Notes under the pieces: generated by a model
Database searches by the model: none
Seen by the model: the letters and a program-made list of their open reading frames with translations, nothing else
Told to the model about the DNA's origin: nothing
Made by a program: the position numbers and the translations under genes
Source of the DNA: CAZJHD01 sp964545855
GTDB taxonomy: Bacteria; Planctomycetota; UBA1135; JACQFD01
NCBI GenBank assembly: GCA_964545855.1
Contig: CAZJHD010000057.1
Location: 1-27,283, forward strand
Length of the DNA: 27,283 nucleotides
Direction: 5' to 3'
In this document: piece after piece, positions 1-9,000 of the stretch
Layout of the letters: each line of letters starts with the position of its first letter
Numbering within the stretch: the first letter of the stretch is position 1

Positions 1-58
1 CCTCGGGCCAGCGGCGGCGATTTCCTCACAACCTCTCTGACCCCATTCCCGGGACCAT
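1..58. repeat. Half copy of the GGGAATGGGGTCAGA palindrome family at the left scaffold end
   Basis: Bases 39-58 carry the family's outer sequence (GACCCCATTCCCGGGACCAT on this strand). Bases 1-36 are an inner arm that is the exact reverse complement of 27229-27264 at the other scaffold end. The only difference over the 56-58 bp is an extra CT at 37-38. The scaffold starts inside the repeat, which is what is expected when assembly stops at a long palindrome. A second ATTCCCGG lies just outside the repeat at about 57-64. Confidence 0.9.
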
Positions 59-142
59 TCCCGGACGCCGCGCCGCGCGCGAATTGCCGCTCTCCACGTC
101 TTGCTAGACTGCCGGGCTTCCGCTCACCCCACAGGCAGCTCC

Positions 143-1042
143 ATGGACACGAAGGAATCGGCGCCGCAGGCGTCCTCGACGGCGATCGACGCGCCGCTGC
201 GGGAGGCGGCCGACCGTCTCGCCGCCGATGCCGCGGAGCGACGCTCGATGGCGGCCCGTCTCGCGAAGCTCGCGTCGCTCGCCGCGTCGGGCGACCTCGC
301 GAAGCTCGGCAAGGAGGTGGAGCGCACGCGCGCCGCCGTCGACGACGCGGCGCTCCAGCGCACCGGCGCCGCGACGCTCCTCGCACGCCTCGACGCGGAG
401 GTGGCGGAAGCGCCCGCGCGGCTGCGCGCCGACCTCTCGCGCTCGCTGCAGGCCGCCTGCGCCGCCGCCGGGCTCGACCTGCGCGTCGTGAGCCGCGAGG
501 AGCCCCTGGAGCTGCGGATCGTGCCCTTCTCGGTGGTGCTCGACCTCGCCGCCGGCCAGGCGACGCTCCGCTTCGCGCGGGAGCCGCTGCTCGTCTGCCC
601 CGCCCGCGCCGACGCGATCCTCGCGACGCGGGAGAAGCTCCTGTCCCATCTCGACGACAGCTTCGACGCCGAGCGCTTCTTCGATCAGTGCCACCGCGCC
701 TACCGCGCCGGCCTCGCCGCCGAGGGCAAGCGCGAGGGCGACCGCCTCGAGCTCCTGCAGTTCCTCCCCTACCTCGCCGTGCTACGACAGAGCCGCGCCT
801 TCCACGCGAACCCCGTCGCCAAGGGCTACCAGTCCTACGGCCGCGCGCGCTTCGCCTGGGAGGTGATGCGCCTGCGCGAGGCGGGCGGGCTCGCGCGCCG
901 CGGTCTGCGCCTGAACCTCGGCGTCGCCACGGGCACGAGCGCCTCGGAGAAGGGCCGCGCGCTCTACGTCGAGGACGGCCAGGGCACCGGCGAATACAAG
1001 CTCACGATCTTCTTCGTCCGCGCGGAGCCGGAGACCGCATGA
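143..1042 (+). CDS. Unrecognised 299-residue protein, first gene of a BREX/Shango-like ATPase-helicase operon
   Basis: I do not recognise the family. The ATG at 143 is preferred over an in-frame TTG at 101. The first 110 or so residues are rich in Ala, Arg, Leu and Glu with few helix breakers and look like a coiled coil. The rest is a mixed globular part (a strand-rich stretch near residues 120-160, then helices) ending in a Gly-rich segment and a short beta-like tail. No signal peptide, membrane segment, Walker motif or nuclease motif is visible. The stop codon overlaps the next start (ATGA at 1039-1042), so it is probably translated together with the ATPase downstream. Context suggests a structural or adaptor subunit of the same complex; this is inference. 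I see no clear TerB-type acidic metal-binding motif, so calling it a Shango SngA-like protein is not supported. It follows the repeat at 1-58 with about 85 bp between for a promoter. Confidence 0.8.
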   Translation: MDTKESAPQASSTAIDAPLREAADRLAADAAERRSMAARLAKLASLAASGDLAKLGKEVERTRAAVDDAALQRTGAATLLARLDAEVAEAPARLRADLSRSLQAACAAAGLDLRVVSREEPLELRIVPFSVVLDLAAGQATLRFAREPLLVCPARADAILATREKLLSHLDDSFDAERFFDQCHRAYRAGLAAEGKREGDRLELLQFLPYLAVLRQSRAFHANPVAKGYQSYGRARFAWEVMRLREAGGLARRGLRLNLGVATGTSASEKGRALYVEDGQGTGEYKLTIFFVRAEPETA

Positions 1043-2316
1043 AGAGCTCCCTCGATCCCGCCTTCCTCCGCCGCATCCTGCACCGCATGGGCGAGACGGG
1101 GCAGCCGCCGGAGCGCGGCGCGCTGCAGGTGAACGTCGGCACCGACGAGCTCCTGGACGTGCTCCGCCGCGAGTACCTCGTGCCGATCCGCGAGTCGGGC
1201 CGCAACTCCGCCTTCAAGCTCGTGCAGGCGCCCTTCGGCGGCGGGAAGTCGCAGTTCCTCCACTGCCTGCGGGAGCTCGCCTGGCGCGAGGGCTTCGTCA
1301 CCTCCCTCGTCGACGTGTCGCCCCAGGAGTGCCCCTTCGACGATCCCGTCCGCATCTACCGCGCCGTGGCGACGCGCCTCGAGTCGCCGCCCAAGGATCT
1401 CGCCGTGGAGAGCGACGTGGGCATCGACGCCGTCCTGCGCGTCGCCATCGCCGAGCGCCGCAAGGCCCATGGAGAGGCCGCCGTCCGCGCGTGGCTCGAC
1501 GAGGAGATCGCGACGGCGCGCGTCGACAGCCACGCCGTGCGCCGCGCCGCCCACCTCCTGATGTGCGCACTCCTCGATCGCGACCACGACGCCGAGGCGC
1601 TGCTCGCGAGCTTCCTGCGGGGCGAGGACGTGCAGCCCGGCGAGGTGCGGGCGCTCGGCGTGCGCGAGGCGCTGGAGCCCTCCTCGGCCTTCCGCTTCCT
1701 GCGGAGCCTCGTGCAGGTGCTGCGGGCCGTCGGCGTCTCCGGCGTCGTCCTGCTCTTCGACGAGATGGACCGCGTCATGAGCCTCTCCGTGCGCCGCCGC
1801 CGCTCCATCGGCGACGTGCTGCGCCAGACCATCGACCACTGCGGCCAGGCGTCGCTGCCGTCGGTGCTCTGGATCTACGCCGTGCCGCCGGAGTTCCTGA
1901 CGAACGTCGTGCCCGAGTACCCGGCTCTCGAGCAGCGGCTCCGCGGCGCGTCGACCTTCTCGTCGGTGAATCCCCTCGCCCCGGTGATCGATCTCGACCG
2001 CCTGCCGCTCGGCCCGACGGCGCTCCTCACGGCGATCGGCGGCAAGCTCCTCGACCTGCATCTCCGGGCGCACGAGGGCACGCTCGACGAGGCGGCCCAG
2101 CGCGGGAATCTCCAGGACCTGGCGCGCGAGCTCGGCGAGCGCCAGCTCGAGGTGGGCACGCGGCGCACCTTCGTGAAGGCCGCGGCCCAGCTCCTCGCGA
2201 CGCAGCAGCGCGAGGGCTCGCGCCGCCTCGCGCCGGACGAGATCCGGGGCTTCGCGGCCGAGGGCACCGCGAAGGCCGACGCACCGGTCCTGCCCGGAGA
2301 GGATCTCTTCGCGTGA
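1039..2316 (+). CDS. P-loop ATPase, BREX BrxC/BrxD-like (DUF2791 class)
   Basis: A 425-residue AAA-like ATPase. Walker A is A64-P-F-G-G-G-K70-S71, and Walker B is V-V-L-L-F-D241-E242-M-D. The order of elements (Walker A, then 'D-V-S-P', a long helical insertion of about 130 residues, then Walker B and a sensor-like strand 'W-I-Y-A-V-P-P') resembles the ATP-binding proteins found in BREX and related defence operons (BrxC/BrxD, DUF2791); this assignment is from memory of the family pattern. The start is ATG 1039, overlapping the stop of the first gene by 4 bp; the longer open frame upstream is only the antiphase shadow of that gene. Its own stop overlaps the GTG of the next ATPase gene by 4 bp. 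It probably powers a DNA-sensing or remodelling complex with the second ATPase and the helicase. No transmembrane segment is visible. Confidence 0.82.
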   Translation: MKSSLDPAFLRRILHRMGETGQPPERGALQVNVGTDELLDVLRREYLVPIRESGRNSAFKLVQAPFGGGKSQFLHCLRELAWREGFVTSLVDVSPQECPFDDPVRIYRAVATRLESPPKDLAVESDVGIDAVLRVAIAERRKAHGEAAVRAWLDEEIATARVDSHAVRRAAHLLMCALLDRDHDAEALLASFLRGEDVQPGEVRALGVREALEPSSAFRFLRSLVQVLRAVGVSGVVLLFDEMDRVMSLSVRRRRSIGDVLRQTIDHCGQASLPSVLWIYAVPPEFLTNVVPEYPALEQRLRGASTFSSVNPLAPVIDLDRLPLGPTALLTAIGGKLLDLHLRAHEGTLDEAAQRGNLQDLARELGERQLEVGTRRTFVKAAAQLLATQQREGSRRLAPDEIRGFAAEGTAKADAPVLPGEDLFA

Positions 2317-3794
2317 GCTCGGGGAGCGCGGAGGGGACGCGCGAGGCGGAAGGACGGCTCCCGTCCGCGACGCCGCGGCCGGGGACGCGCGTCGCGCATC
2401 CGGTGCATGGTCCGGGCACGCTCCTCGAGCTGCGCAGCGGCGACCGCGCGACCGTGCGCTTCGACCGGACGGAGCTCCTGCCGCGCACCGTCACCCTCGG
2501 CGAGCTCCTTCCGCCCCCCGGCGTGGCGGCGGCGCTTCCCGACGGGGCGCCGCACGTCGCCAGCGCGGCCGCGACGCGGCCCGAGTCGCGCGACCGGTCG
2601 TCGAAGCGCGTGCGCCCGAAGGAGCGACCGGCTCCCGACCGCTACGCGCACCTCCAATCCATCGAGGCGCTGCGGCTCGGCGTCGTGCCCTCGGCCCACG
2701 CGCACGAGTACACCGTGGGACGCGCCTCGGAGATGGAGGGTCTCGACGCGCTCCTCACGGACGGACACGGCCTCGCCCTCGTCTGGGGCGACTACGGCGC
2801 CGGGAAGACGCACCTGCTCGACGTCTACGAGCAGGCCTGCTGGAAGCGCGGCTTCGCGACGGCGCGCGCCGTGCTCGACCCGAACGACGTGCCGCCGAGC
2901 CATCCTCTGCGGCTCTGGCGCGCCCTCGTGCGCGGGCTCCGGTACCCCGACGACGCGGGCGTCGGCATCGATCCGCTGCTCGCGCGCCTGGAGGAGAGCT
3001 CCGAGCACCGCGACCCCTTCGGCGCGCGCGCGAACCGGTTCCTCTCGCCCGTCCTCTTCGCGCGCACCGCCGGCGACGCCGCCCTGGCGGACCATGCGGT
3101 CGACTGGATCTCGGGGGAGCCCGCCGACGTGGAGAAGCTCGCGTCGGCCCTCGGGCGCGCCGGCTGGCGCGGCGCGGCGCCGCTCACGCTCTCGGACTAC
3201 CGCACCTACGGCCGCGTCTACCTCCACCTCTTCGGCACGCTCGCGAGCTGGCTGCGCGACGCGGGCCACGCGGGGCTCTGCATCCTCCTCGACGAGGTGG
3301 AGTACGTGGAGCGCCTCGACGCCGAGCACACGCGTCTCGCCTCGGAGGTGCTGCGCCACTTCGCCGCCGCCACGATGCCGCGCGAGGCGCTGCGCTTCGA
3401 TCCGGACACCGACCTCTACCGCGGCGGCCACGCGGTGCACCGCGCGCTGCCGCTGCGCTTCGAGGAGGGCCAGCCCCTCGCCGTCGTCATGGCGCTCACG
3501 CCCCTCGAGGAGATCCGCGAGCTGCTGGAGCGCGCCGTCGGGACAGGCGCCCGCGAGATGCGCCTCGCGCCGCTGCGTCCGTCCGATCACGCCCTCCTCG
3601 CCGAGCGCGTGACGGCGATCTACGAGCGCGCGTTCCCCGACTTCCGGCTCACGGCGGGCGACCGCGAGCTGGTCCGGCGAGCCTGCCAAGCGTCCCTCGA
3701 CGCCGGGCTCGATTCGCCGCGCGCCCTGATCCGCACGGTCGTCGCGGTGCTCGACATGCGGCGCTGCGGGATCCGCCCCAAGGCGACCTCGTGA
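2313..3794 (+). CDS. Second P-loop ATPase, BrxD-like, with an N-terminal small beta-barrel-like module
   Basis: A 493-residue protein starting at GTG 2313 (GTGA overlap with the previous stop). Residues 24-60 contain V-A-H-P-V-H-G-P-G-T-L-L followed by 'R-A-T-V-R-F', a pattern seen in small Tudor/SH3-like barrels of DNA-translocating enzymes (compare the V-x-H-x-x-x-G-x-G modules of UvrD- and CarD-type proteins). A linker of about 45 residues follows. Then comes the ATPase: 'I-E-A-L-R-L-G-V-V-P' near residue 115, Walker A G159-D-Y-G-A-G-K165-T166, and Walker B C-I-L-L-D327-E328-V-E. The 'IEALRxGxVP' segment before the ATP site is typical of BrxD-like (DUF2791) proteins. It is clearly different in sequence from the preceding ATPase, so this is not a recent duplication. 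Its stop overlaps the GTG of the helicase gene by 4 bp. Likely role: regulatory or DNA-loading ATPase for the helicase. Confidence 0.82.
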   Translation: MSSGSAEGTREAEGRLPSATPRPGTRVAHPVHGPGTLLELRSGDRATVRFDRTELLPRTVTLGELLPPPGVAAALPDGAPHVASAAATRPESRDRSSKRVRPKERPAPDRYAHLQSIEALRLGVVPSAHAHEYTVGRASEMEGLDALLTDGHGLALVWGDYGAGKTHLLDVYEQACWKRGFATARAVLDPNDVPPSHPLRLWRALVRGLRYPDDAGVGIDPLLARLEESSEHRDPFGARANRFLSPVLFARTAGDAALADHAVDWISGEPADVEKLASALGRAGWRGAAPLTLSDYRTYGRVYLHLFGTLASWLRDAGHAGLCILLDEVEYVERLDAEHTRLASEVLRHFAAATMPREALRFDPDTDLYRGGHAVHRALPLRFEEGQPLAVVMALTPLEEIRELLERAVGTGAREMRLAPLRPSDHALLAERVTAIYERAFPDFRLTAGDRELVRRACQASLDAGLDSPRALIRTVVAVLDMRRCGIRPKATS

Positions 3795-5797
3795 GCCGGC
3801 GCCCGAGGGGCCTGCGCGAGCTGCTGCCGCGCACCTTCGGGACGTTCTTCGGAAGGTTCGCGCGCGCGATGCCGGTGCAGGTGCGCGGCGTGCCGGAGGT
3901 CGTGACCGGACGCGACGTGCTCCTCGTGGCGCCGACGGCCGGCGGGAAGACCGAGGCCTACGCGGCGCCGCTCGCCGAGCGGCTGCTCGCGAGCGAGCGC
4001 GGCTCGATCGCGGTGCTCGTCACCACGCCGACGCGCGCCCTCGCGAACGACCTGAAGCGCCGGCTCGAGGCTCCCCTCTCCGCCCTCGGCATCGGCTTCG
4101 GCCGATACACCGGCGAGCACAAGGAACGGCTCGACGGGAAGCTGCCGGAGATCGCCGTCGCGACGCCCGAGGGGCTCGACTCGCTCCTCGCGCGCCGGCC
4201 CACGCAGCTCGCGACCCTGCGGGCCGTGGTGCTCGACGAGATCCACGTCCTCGACGGCAGCGCCCGCGGCGACCAGACGCGGATCCTCCTCCACCGGCTG
4301 GAGCAGGTGACGCGCACGCGCCCGCAGCGCATCGCCGCGAGCGCGACCGTCGCCGACGCGGCGGGCCTCGCCGCGCGCTACCTGACGGACGGCGCCGTCG
4401 TCGACGCGGGCTCGCCCCGTCCCATCCGCGCCCGGCGCTTCGTCGGCACGGAGCCCGAGGAGGTCGCCGCGCACCTCGACGCACTCGCGGCCGCGGGGCT
4501 GCGCAAGGTGCTCGTCTTCTGCAACCGCCGCTCGCAGGTGGAGTCGCTCTCCGCGGGCCTGCGCGGGAGGACGCGGTTCGGGAAGGAGGTGCATCCGCAC
4601 CACGGCTCGCTGTCCCGCGGGATCCGCGAGCGCACGGAGCGGAGGTTCCTCGAGGCGCCCGCCGCCGTCGCCGTCGCCACCTTCACGCTCGAGCTGGGCA
4701 TCGACATCGGCTCCGTCGACTTCGTGCTGCTGGTGGAGCCCCCGCCGAGCGTGTCGAGCCTCCTGCAGCGCATGGGCCGCGGCAGCCGGCGCGCCGCGGA
4801 GACGAGCGTCGGCTGCGTCTCGGCCGATCCGGCCCAGGACCTGCGCTTCCGCGTGCTCGTGCGGAGCGCCATCGCGGGCGACCTGCGGTCGGCGCCCTAC
4901 GCCTTCCGCCCCGGAGTGCTCGCCCAGCAGGCGATCGTTCTCGCGGGGGCGTCGGGCCACGTGTCGGCGCCCTCGCTCGCCGCGGCGGTCCCGCCGGAGC
5001 TGCGGGCGCGGTGGACGGAGGCCGATCTCGGGCGGATCCTCGCGTCCCTCGCCGCCGCGGGACACCTGGAGCGCGGCGCCGCCGGGCGCTTCGTGCTGAC
5101 GGAGCGCAGCGAGCAGGCCTGGGAGCGCGGGCGCGTCCACGGCAACCTCGACGACGAGGAGGCCCTCGAGATCGTGGACCGCCTCACGGGAGACGTGGTC
5201 GGCCGCGCCGAGGCGCGCGACGCCCCCGGCGAGCGCTCGCTCCGCCTCGGCGGGGAGGGGCGGCGCACCATCGCGCGACGCGGGCACCGTGTCCTCACCG
5301 ACGCCAGCGGCGGCGCCTCGCCCGCGCGGTTCAAGCCGAAGCCCGCGCTGCCGGCGAGCTTCTCCCTCGCGCGCGCGATCGCCGCCGAGCTCGGCGCCGG
5401 TGCGTGCGACATGCTGCAGCGCCGCGCCGGCGATTCGGTCGTCCTGGTGCATGGCCTCGGCACCGTGGGCGGGCTGCTCCTCGCGGACCGCGTCGAGTCG
5501 TCCTCCGAGCGCGCGACGGTCGTCCGCACGTCGGGGAGCGTGCTCGTCCTCTCGGGACCGATCGCGTCGCTCCCACCCGTCACGGCGGCGATCGCCGCGC
5601 GCTTCGTCGCCTCCCGCTCGGAGACCCTCGCGCGCAAGCTCGGCATGGGACCGATGCACTCGCTGCTGCCCGTCGACCTGCGCGTGGCGGCGTTGCGGGA
5701 AGCGTCGGGCCTCGACGACGTGGTGACGTTCCTGTCGCAGGCGCACCTGCGCACGGCGCTCGATCCCGAAGCACCCGGGTGGTGGAGGCTGCTTTGA
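3791..5797 (+). CDS. Lhr-like superfamily 2 DEAD/DEAH helicase (BrxHI-like)
   Basis: A 668-residue SF2 helicase starting at GTG 3791 (GTGA overlap). The motifs in order are: I, A47-P-T-A-G-G-K53-T54; Ia, T-P-T-R-A-L-A; II, D149-E150-I-H152; III, S184-A-T186; IV, V-L-V-F-C-N-R-R; V, T-L-E-L-G-I-D-I-G; and VI, Q326-R-M-G-R-G-S-R-R334. The 'GKTEA' and 'QRxGRGxRR' forms are typical of Lhr-type helicases, which in type 2 BREX loci appear as BrxHI next to BrxD. The C-terminal 330 or so residues look like winged-helix and accessory regions. The protein is shorter than full-length Lhr. As the fourth gene of the operon it should unwind or translocate on nucleic acid under control of the two ATPases. 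No nuclease motif is apparent. The gene is followed by a 101-nt perfect palindrome. Confidence 0.88.
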   Translation: MSRRPRGLRELLPRTFGTFFGRFARAMPVQVRGVPEVVTGRDVLLVAPTAGGKTEAYAAPLAERLLASERGSIAVLVTTPTRALANDLKRRLEAPLSALGIGFGRYTGEHKERLDGKLPEIAVATPEGLDSLLARRPTQLATLRAVVLDEIHVLDGSARGDQTRILLHRLEQVTRTRPQRIAASATVADAAGLAARYLTDGAVVDAGSPRPIRARRFVGTEPEEVAAHLDALAAAGLRKVLVFCNRRSQVESLSAGLRGRTRFGKEVHPHHGSLSRGIRERTERRFLEAPAAVAVATFTLELGIDIGSVDFVLLVEPPPSVSSLLQRMGRGSRRAAETSVGCVSADPAQDLRFRVLVRSAIAGDLRSAPYAFRPGVLAQQAIVLAGASGHVSAPSLAAAVPPELRARWTEADLGRILASLAAAGHLERGAAGRFVLTERSEQAWERGRVHGNLDDEEALEIVDRLTGDVVGRAEARDAPGERSLRLGGEGRRTIARRGHRVLTDASGGASPARFKPKPALPASFSLARAIAAELGAGACDMLQRRAGDSVVLVHGLGTVGGLLLADRVESSSERATVVRTSGSVLVLSGPIASLPPVTAAIAARFVASRSETLARKLGMGPMHSLLPVDLRVAALREASGLDDVVTFLSQAHLRTALDPEAPGWWRLL

Positions 5798-5820
5798 GGT
5801 CGTGGTCGTGGTCGTGCGTC

Positions 5821-5921
5821 CCGGGAATGGGGTCAGACCCTTTTCTTTCCTCTCTCTCCTCTCGCGCGCCGCGCGCGCGAGAGGAGAGAGAGGAAAGAAA
5901 AGGGTCTGACCCCATTCCCGG
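5821..5921. repeat. Perfect 49-bp inverted repeat (complete palindrome, 3-nt loop)
   Basis: The arms at 5821-5869 and 5873-5921 are exactly complementary, with loop CGC. The outer 20 or so bp (CCGGGAATGGGGTCAGACCC) are shared with the other copies in the window. The inner part is a pyrimidine tract (TTTTCTTTCC, TCTCTCTCC) followed by alternating CG. It lies 23 bp after the helicase stop and 159 bp before the acylase start, between two genes in the same direction. It could end transcription in either direction as a hairpin, but it has no U-tract. The outer motif resembles sequences I associate with REP-type elements mobilised by RAYT transposases; no such transposase is in this window. Confidence 0.95.
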
Positions 5922-6080
5922 CTCCCGCAAGCGCGCGCGATGCGATCCCCGTCTCGACGGAACCTCGCGCCGTTCGGGGTCGTCCCAGGGAGTGACGGGC
6001 GCCACCGCGCGCTCCGCGATCGTCCCGCTCTCGCCCTCCCGCCGCGTCCGCAGCTCGCTGGTCCCCGCCGGCACACCGCC

Positions 6081-9000
6081 ATGAGCCCGTCCCGCCGCTC
6101 GCGCCCCGCTTCGTTCCGCCGCCTCGCGCTCCCCGTCTCGATCGGATGCGCGATCGGATTCGCGCTCGCGGGCGCAGCTCCCGCGCAGCAGACGATGCCT
6201 CCGGTCACGACGTCGACCGCAACGATCACCTACGACGCGTACCACATCCCGCACATCAAGTCGCCGAGCGACGCGGGCGCGTTCCACGCACTCGGGTACG
6301 CGCAGATGCTCGACTTCCCCGTCTCGACGCTCGTGAACCTCTGGTCGTCGACGGGCGAGCTCTCGAAGGCGATCGGACCCCGCGGGCGCTACGAGGACAT
6401 CGACGCGATCCGCTGGAACCTCGCGGCCGTCGCGGCGGAGCACGAGGCGGCGATGCCGGCTCCGCTGCTCGCGATGCTGAAGGCCTACGTGAGCGGAGTG
6501 AACGCCGGCCGCGCCTGGTGGCGCACGCACCCGAGCGCCGTGGCCGCGCTCGTGAACAACCACACGAACACGAGCAACCTCTACGCGAACCCGCTCACGG
6601 GGGCGCCGGCGCTCTCCGTCGCCGATCTGAATCATCTCTTCGCATCGGACACGGGCGTGCCGCCGGGACACGAGATGGCGATCACCGTGAAGCACGTCCT
6701 CTCGAGCCTCCTGCGGTTCAACCGCTCGCTCTCGACGACGCTCCCCGCCTCGAACGGATGGCTCGTGGGCCCGGGCGCCACGGGCGGGATCTCCGGAGGC
6801 TCGGGGCTCCTCACGCTCTCCGACGCCCACCTCCCCGTGAACGACATCCTGTGGCGCGGATACTTCGTCGAGGTGTCGTCGCCCGGCTACCAGGTCGCGG
6901 GGTGGACCGTGCCGGGCTGGCCCTTCGTCGCGATCGGCTTCAATCCGCAGGTCTCCTGGTCCATCACGGCGATCCCGCCGCGTTATCCGGCGACGCTCGG
7001 CACCTGGTATGCCTCCTACAAGCCGGGCGACCCGAACTTCATCGTCGTCGACGGGGTCGACCACGCGATCACGCGGTCCGTCGTGCCCTGGAGCTTCTGG
7101 AACGGGACGACGATCGTGACGGCAACGAATCCGAACCTCCCGCTCGGCGCGATCCGCGTCGCCTTCCTCCAGCCGGAGCCGGGCATGAGCCCGCCCCGGC
7201 CCTACCCGGTGCTGCGCGACGGCTACGCCCCCGGGGCGCCGATGCCTCCCTGCGTACCGGCGCACGACATCCTCTTCCAGCAGAGCACGGCCATGACGGC
7301 CGGCATCGACGCGTCGGGGACCTACCAGAGCTCCGGGAGCCTCTTCGAGCACTTCGTGCGGCTCGGCCAGACGACGCACATCGGCGGCGGCGCCGGCGGC
7401 ACGGACGAGGTGTTCGCGAAGGGTCTCTACGTGCTCGGCACCGGAACCAACGTCCTCCTCGGCGACGCGAGCGGGCGCATGCAGTACGTGCGGCTCACGC
7501 GTGTCGCGCGGCAGGGCCCGCTCGCCGCCGCGCGGGTGCCGGGACCCGATGGCCGATTCCCCTGGGAGAAGCCGATGGACGGCTCGACGCTCGGCAACCG
7601 CTGGCAGGGCACCTACTCCTTCACCGACCTTCCCCGCCGCACGAGCTCGAACGCCGCCTCGAGCATCTGGGTCTGCAACAACGTGACGCCCGACCGCGTC
7701 TTCGGACCCAACGCACCGCCGCTCGGGAGCTACCCGCCGGCCATCTGGGACGGCGAGACGGCCGAGACGTGGCGGCAGCTCCGCGCCGAGGACCTCCTGC
7801 GCGCGGCGCCGATGTCGGCGCTCCGCAACGAGTCGATCGCGACGGACCAGCGGGACAACTGGATGGCCGCCATGTGGCCGCTCTTCCGCGCCGTCGCGAC
7901 GACGCACCTCGCGGGGAACAGCGCCGTGAAGACCTTCGTGAAGCGGATGGAGCAATGGATGCTCGAGGACGTGAACGCGCAGATCACGGTCGGCTCCGGC
8001 GCGAGCATCGGCGGCAGCGGCGGACCCGTGGTGCCGGGCACCTTCGACGCGAACAAGCACTCGCGCACGGCGCCGTACCTCACGCTGCTCCGCGGCGCCT
8101 ACGAGGACGCGATCGGTCCGCGCGCGACGCGAGCGCCCTGCGACGGCGTGCCCCCGGAGAACTTCCTCCTGGGCTTCGATCCGCTCGTCCAGCCGGCGAC
8201 GCCGGCCGCGTTCCTCGCCGATCCGGCGTGGCGCGTGAACGTCGGCGCGATGGCGCAGGCGCTCGAGAAGACGGTCGCCGAGTCCTTCTTCGATCCGACC
8301 CGCGGGAGCGTGAACGGCAAGCTCGCCAACTGGCTCTTCGGCGGCTGGACGTTCCCCGGCAACCCCACGCCCGCTCCCTGGGCCGGATTCCCGGCCGACT
8401 GGCAGGACGGCGTCGTGCGCTGGGGCCACGTGAACATGCTCGTGCTGACGCGGCTCTTCCTTCCGCCCCCGGCGGCGCCCCAGGGCAACCCCTTCTTCAC
8501 CGTCTACTTCAACGCGGCCTTCGGACAGTGGCTGCCCTTCCTCCCGCCGGAGCGCGTGGAGGTCTTCCCGCTGGGAGGGACGAAGAACAGCCTCTACGTC
8601 GCGTTCAACGACAAGGCCGACGCGCAGCCGGTCGGCGCCGCCGGGGACAACACGATGGTCGACGTGTCCCCCTACTTCGACTACCCGAAGCCGCCCGTGG
8701 CGGGAAGCCTCGCGGAGGTCGCGAACACGCCCCAGGACGGATCGACGAACCAGGTTCCCTTCGTGATCGACACCGGAGCGAAGACCTACTCCGGCGGCGT
8801 CCACCCCTTCCGCGGCGAGAACGTCTACTTCGTGCCCGACTCCTTCGGGTCGCGCACGGTGCTGGCCGTCGAGATGCCCGGCCCGAGCGACGTGGGCGGC
8901 CCGCGGGGGCGATTCCTCGCGGCGGCGGGCGGGACGGAGATCACGGCGGCGATCCCGAGCCTCGTGGCCGACGACGGGCAAGCGCTCCTCGACGGCACCG

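Noticed and set aside
1875..3689. Large antisense open frames over the ATPase genes (and 19439-23107 plus over the sugar operon)
   Set aside because: Typical of DNA with very high third-position GC: no motifs, and biased composition, while the opposite strand carries complete Walker and catalytic motifs.
143..5797. A complete type 2 BREX (Pgl) system
   Set aside because: Only BrxD/BrxHI-like parts are present; no PglX, PglY, PglZ or PglW homologue is encoded in the window, though genes beyond the left end cannot be excluded.
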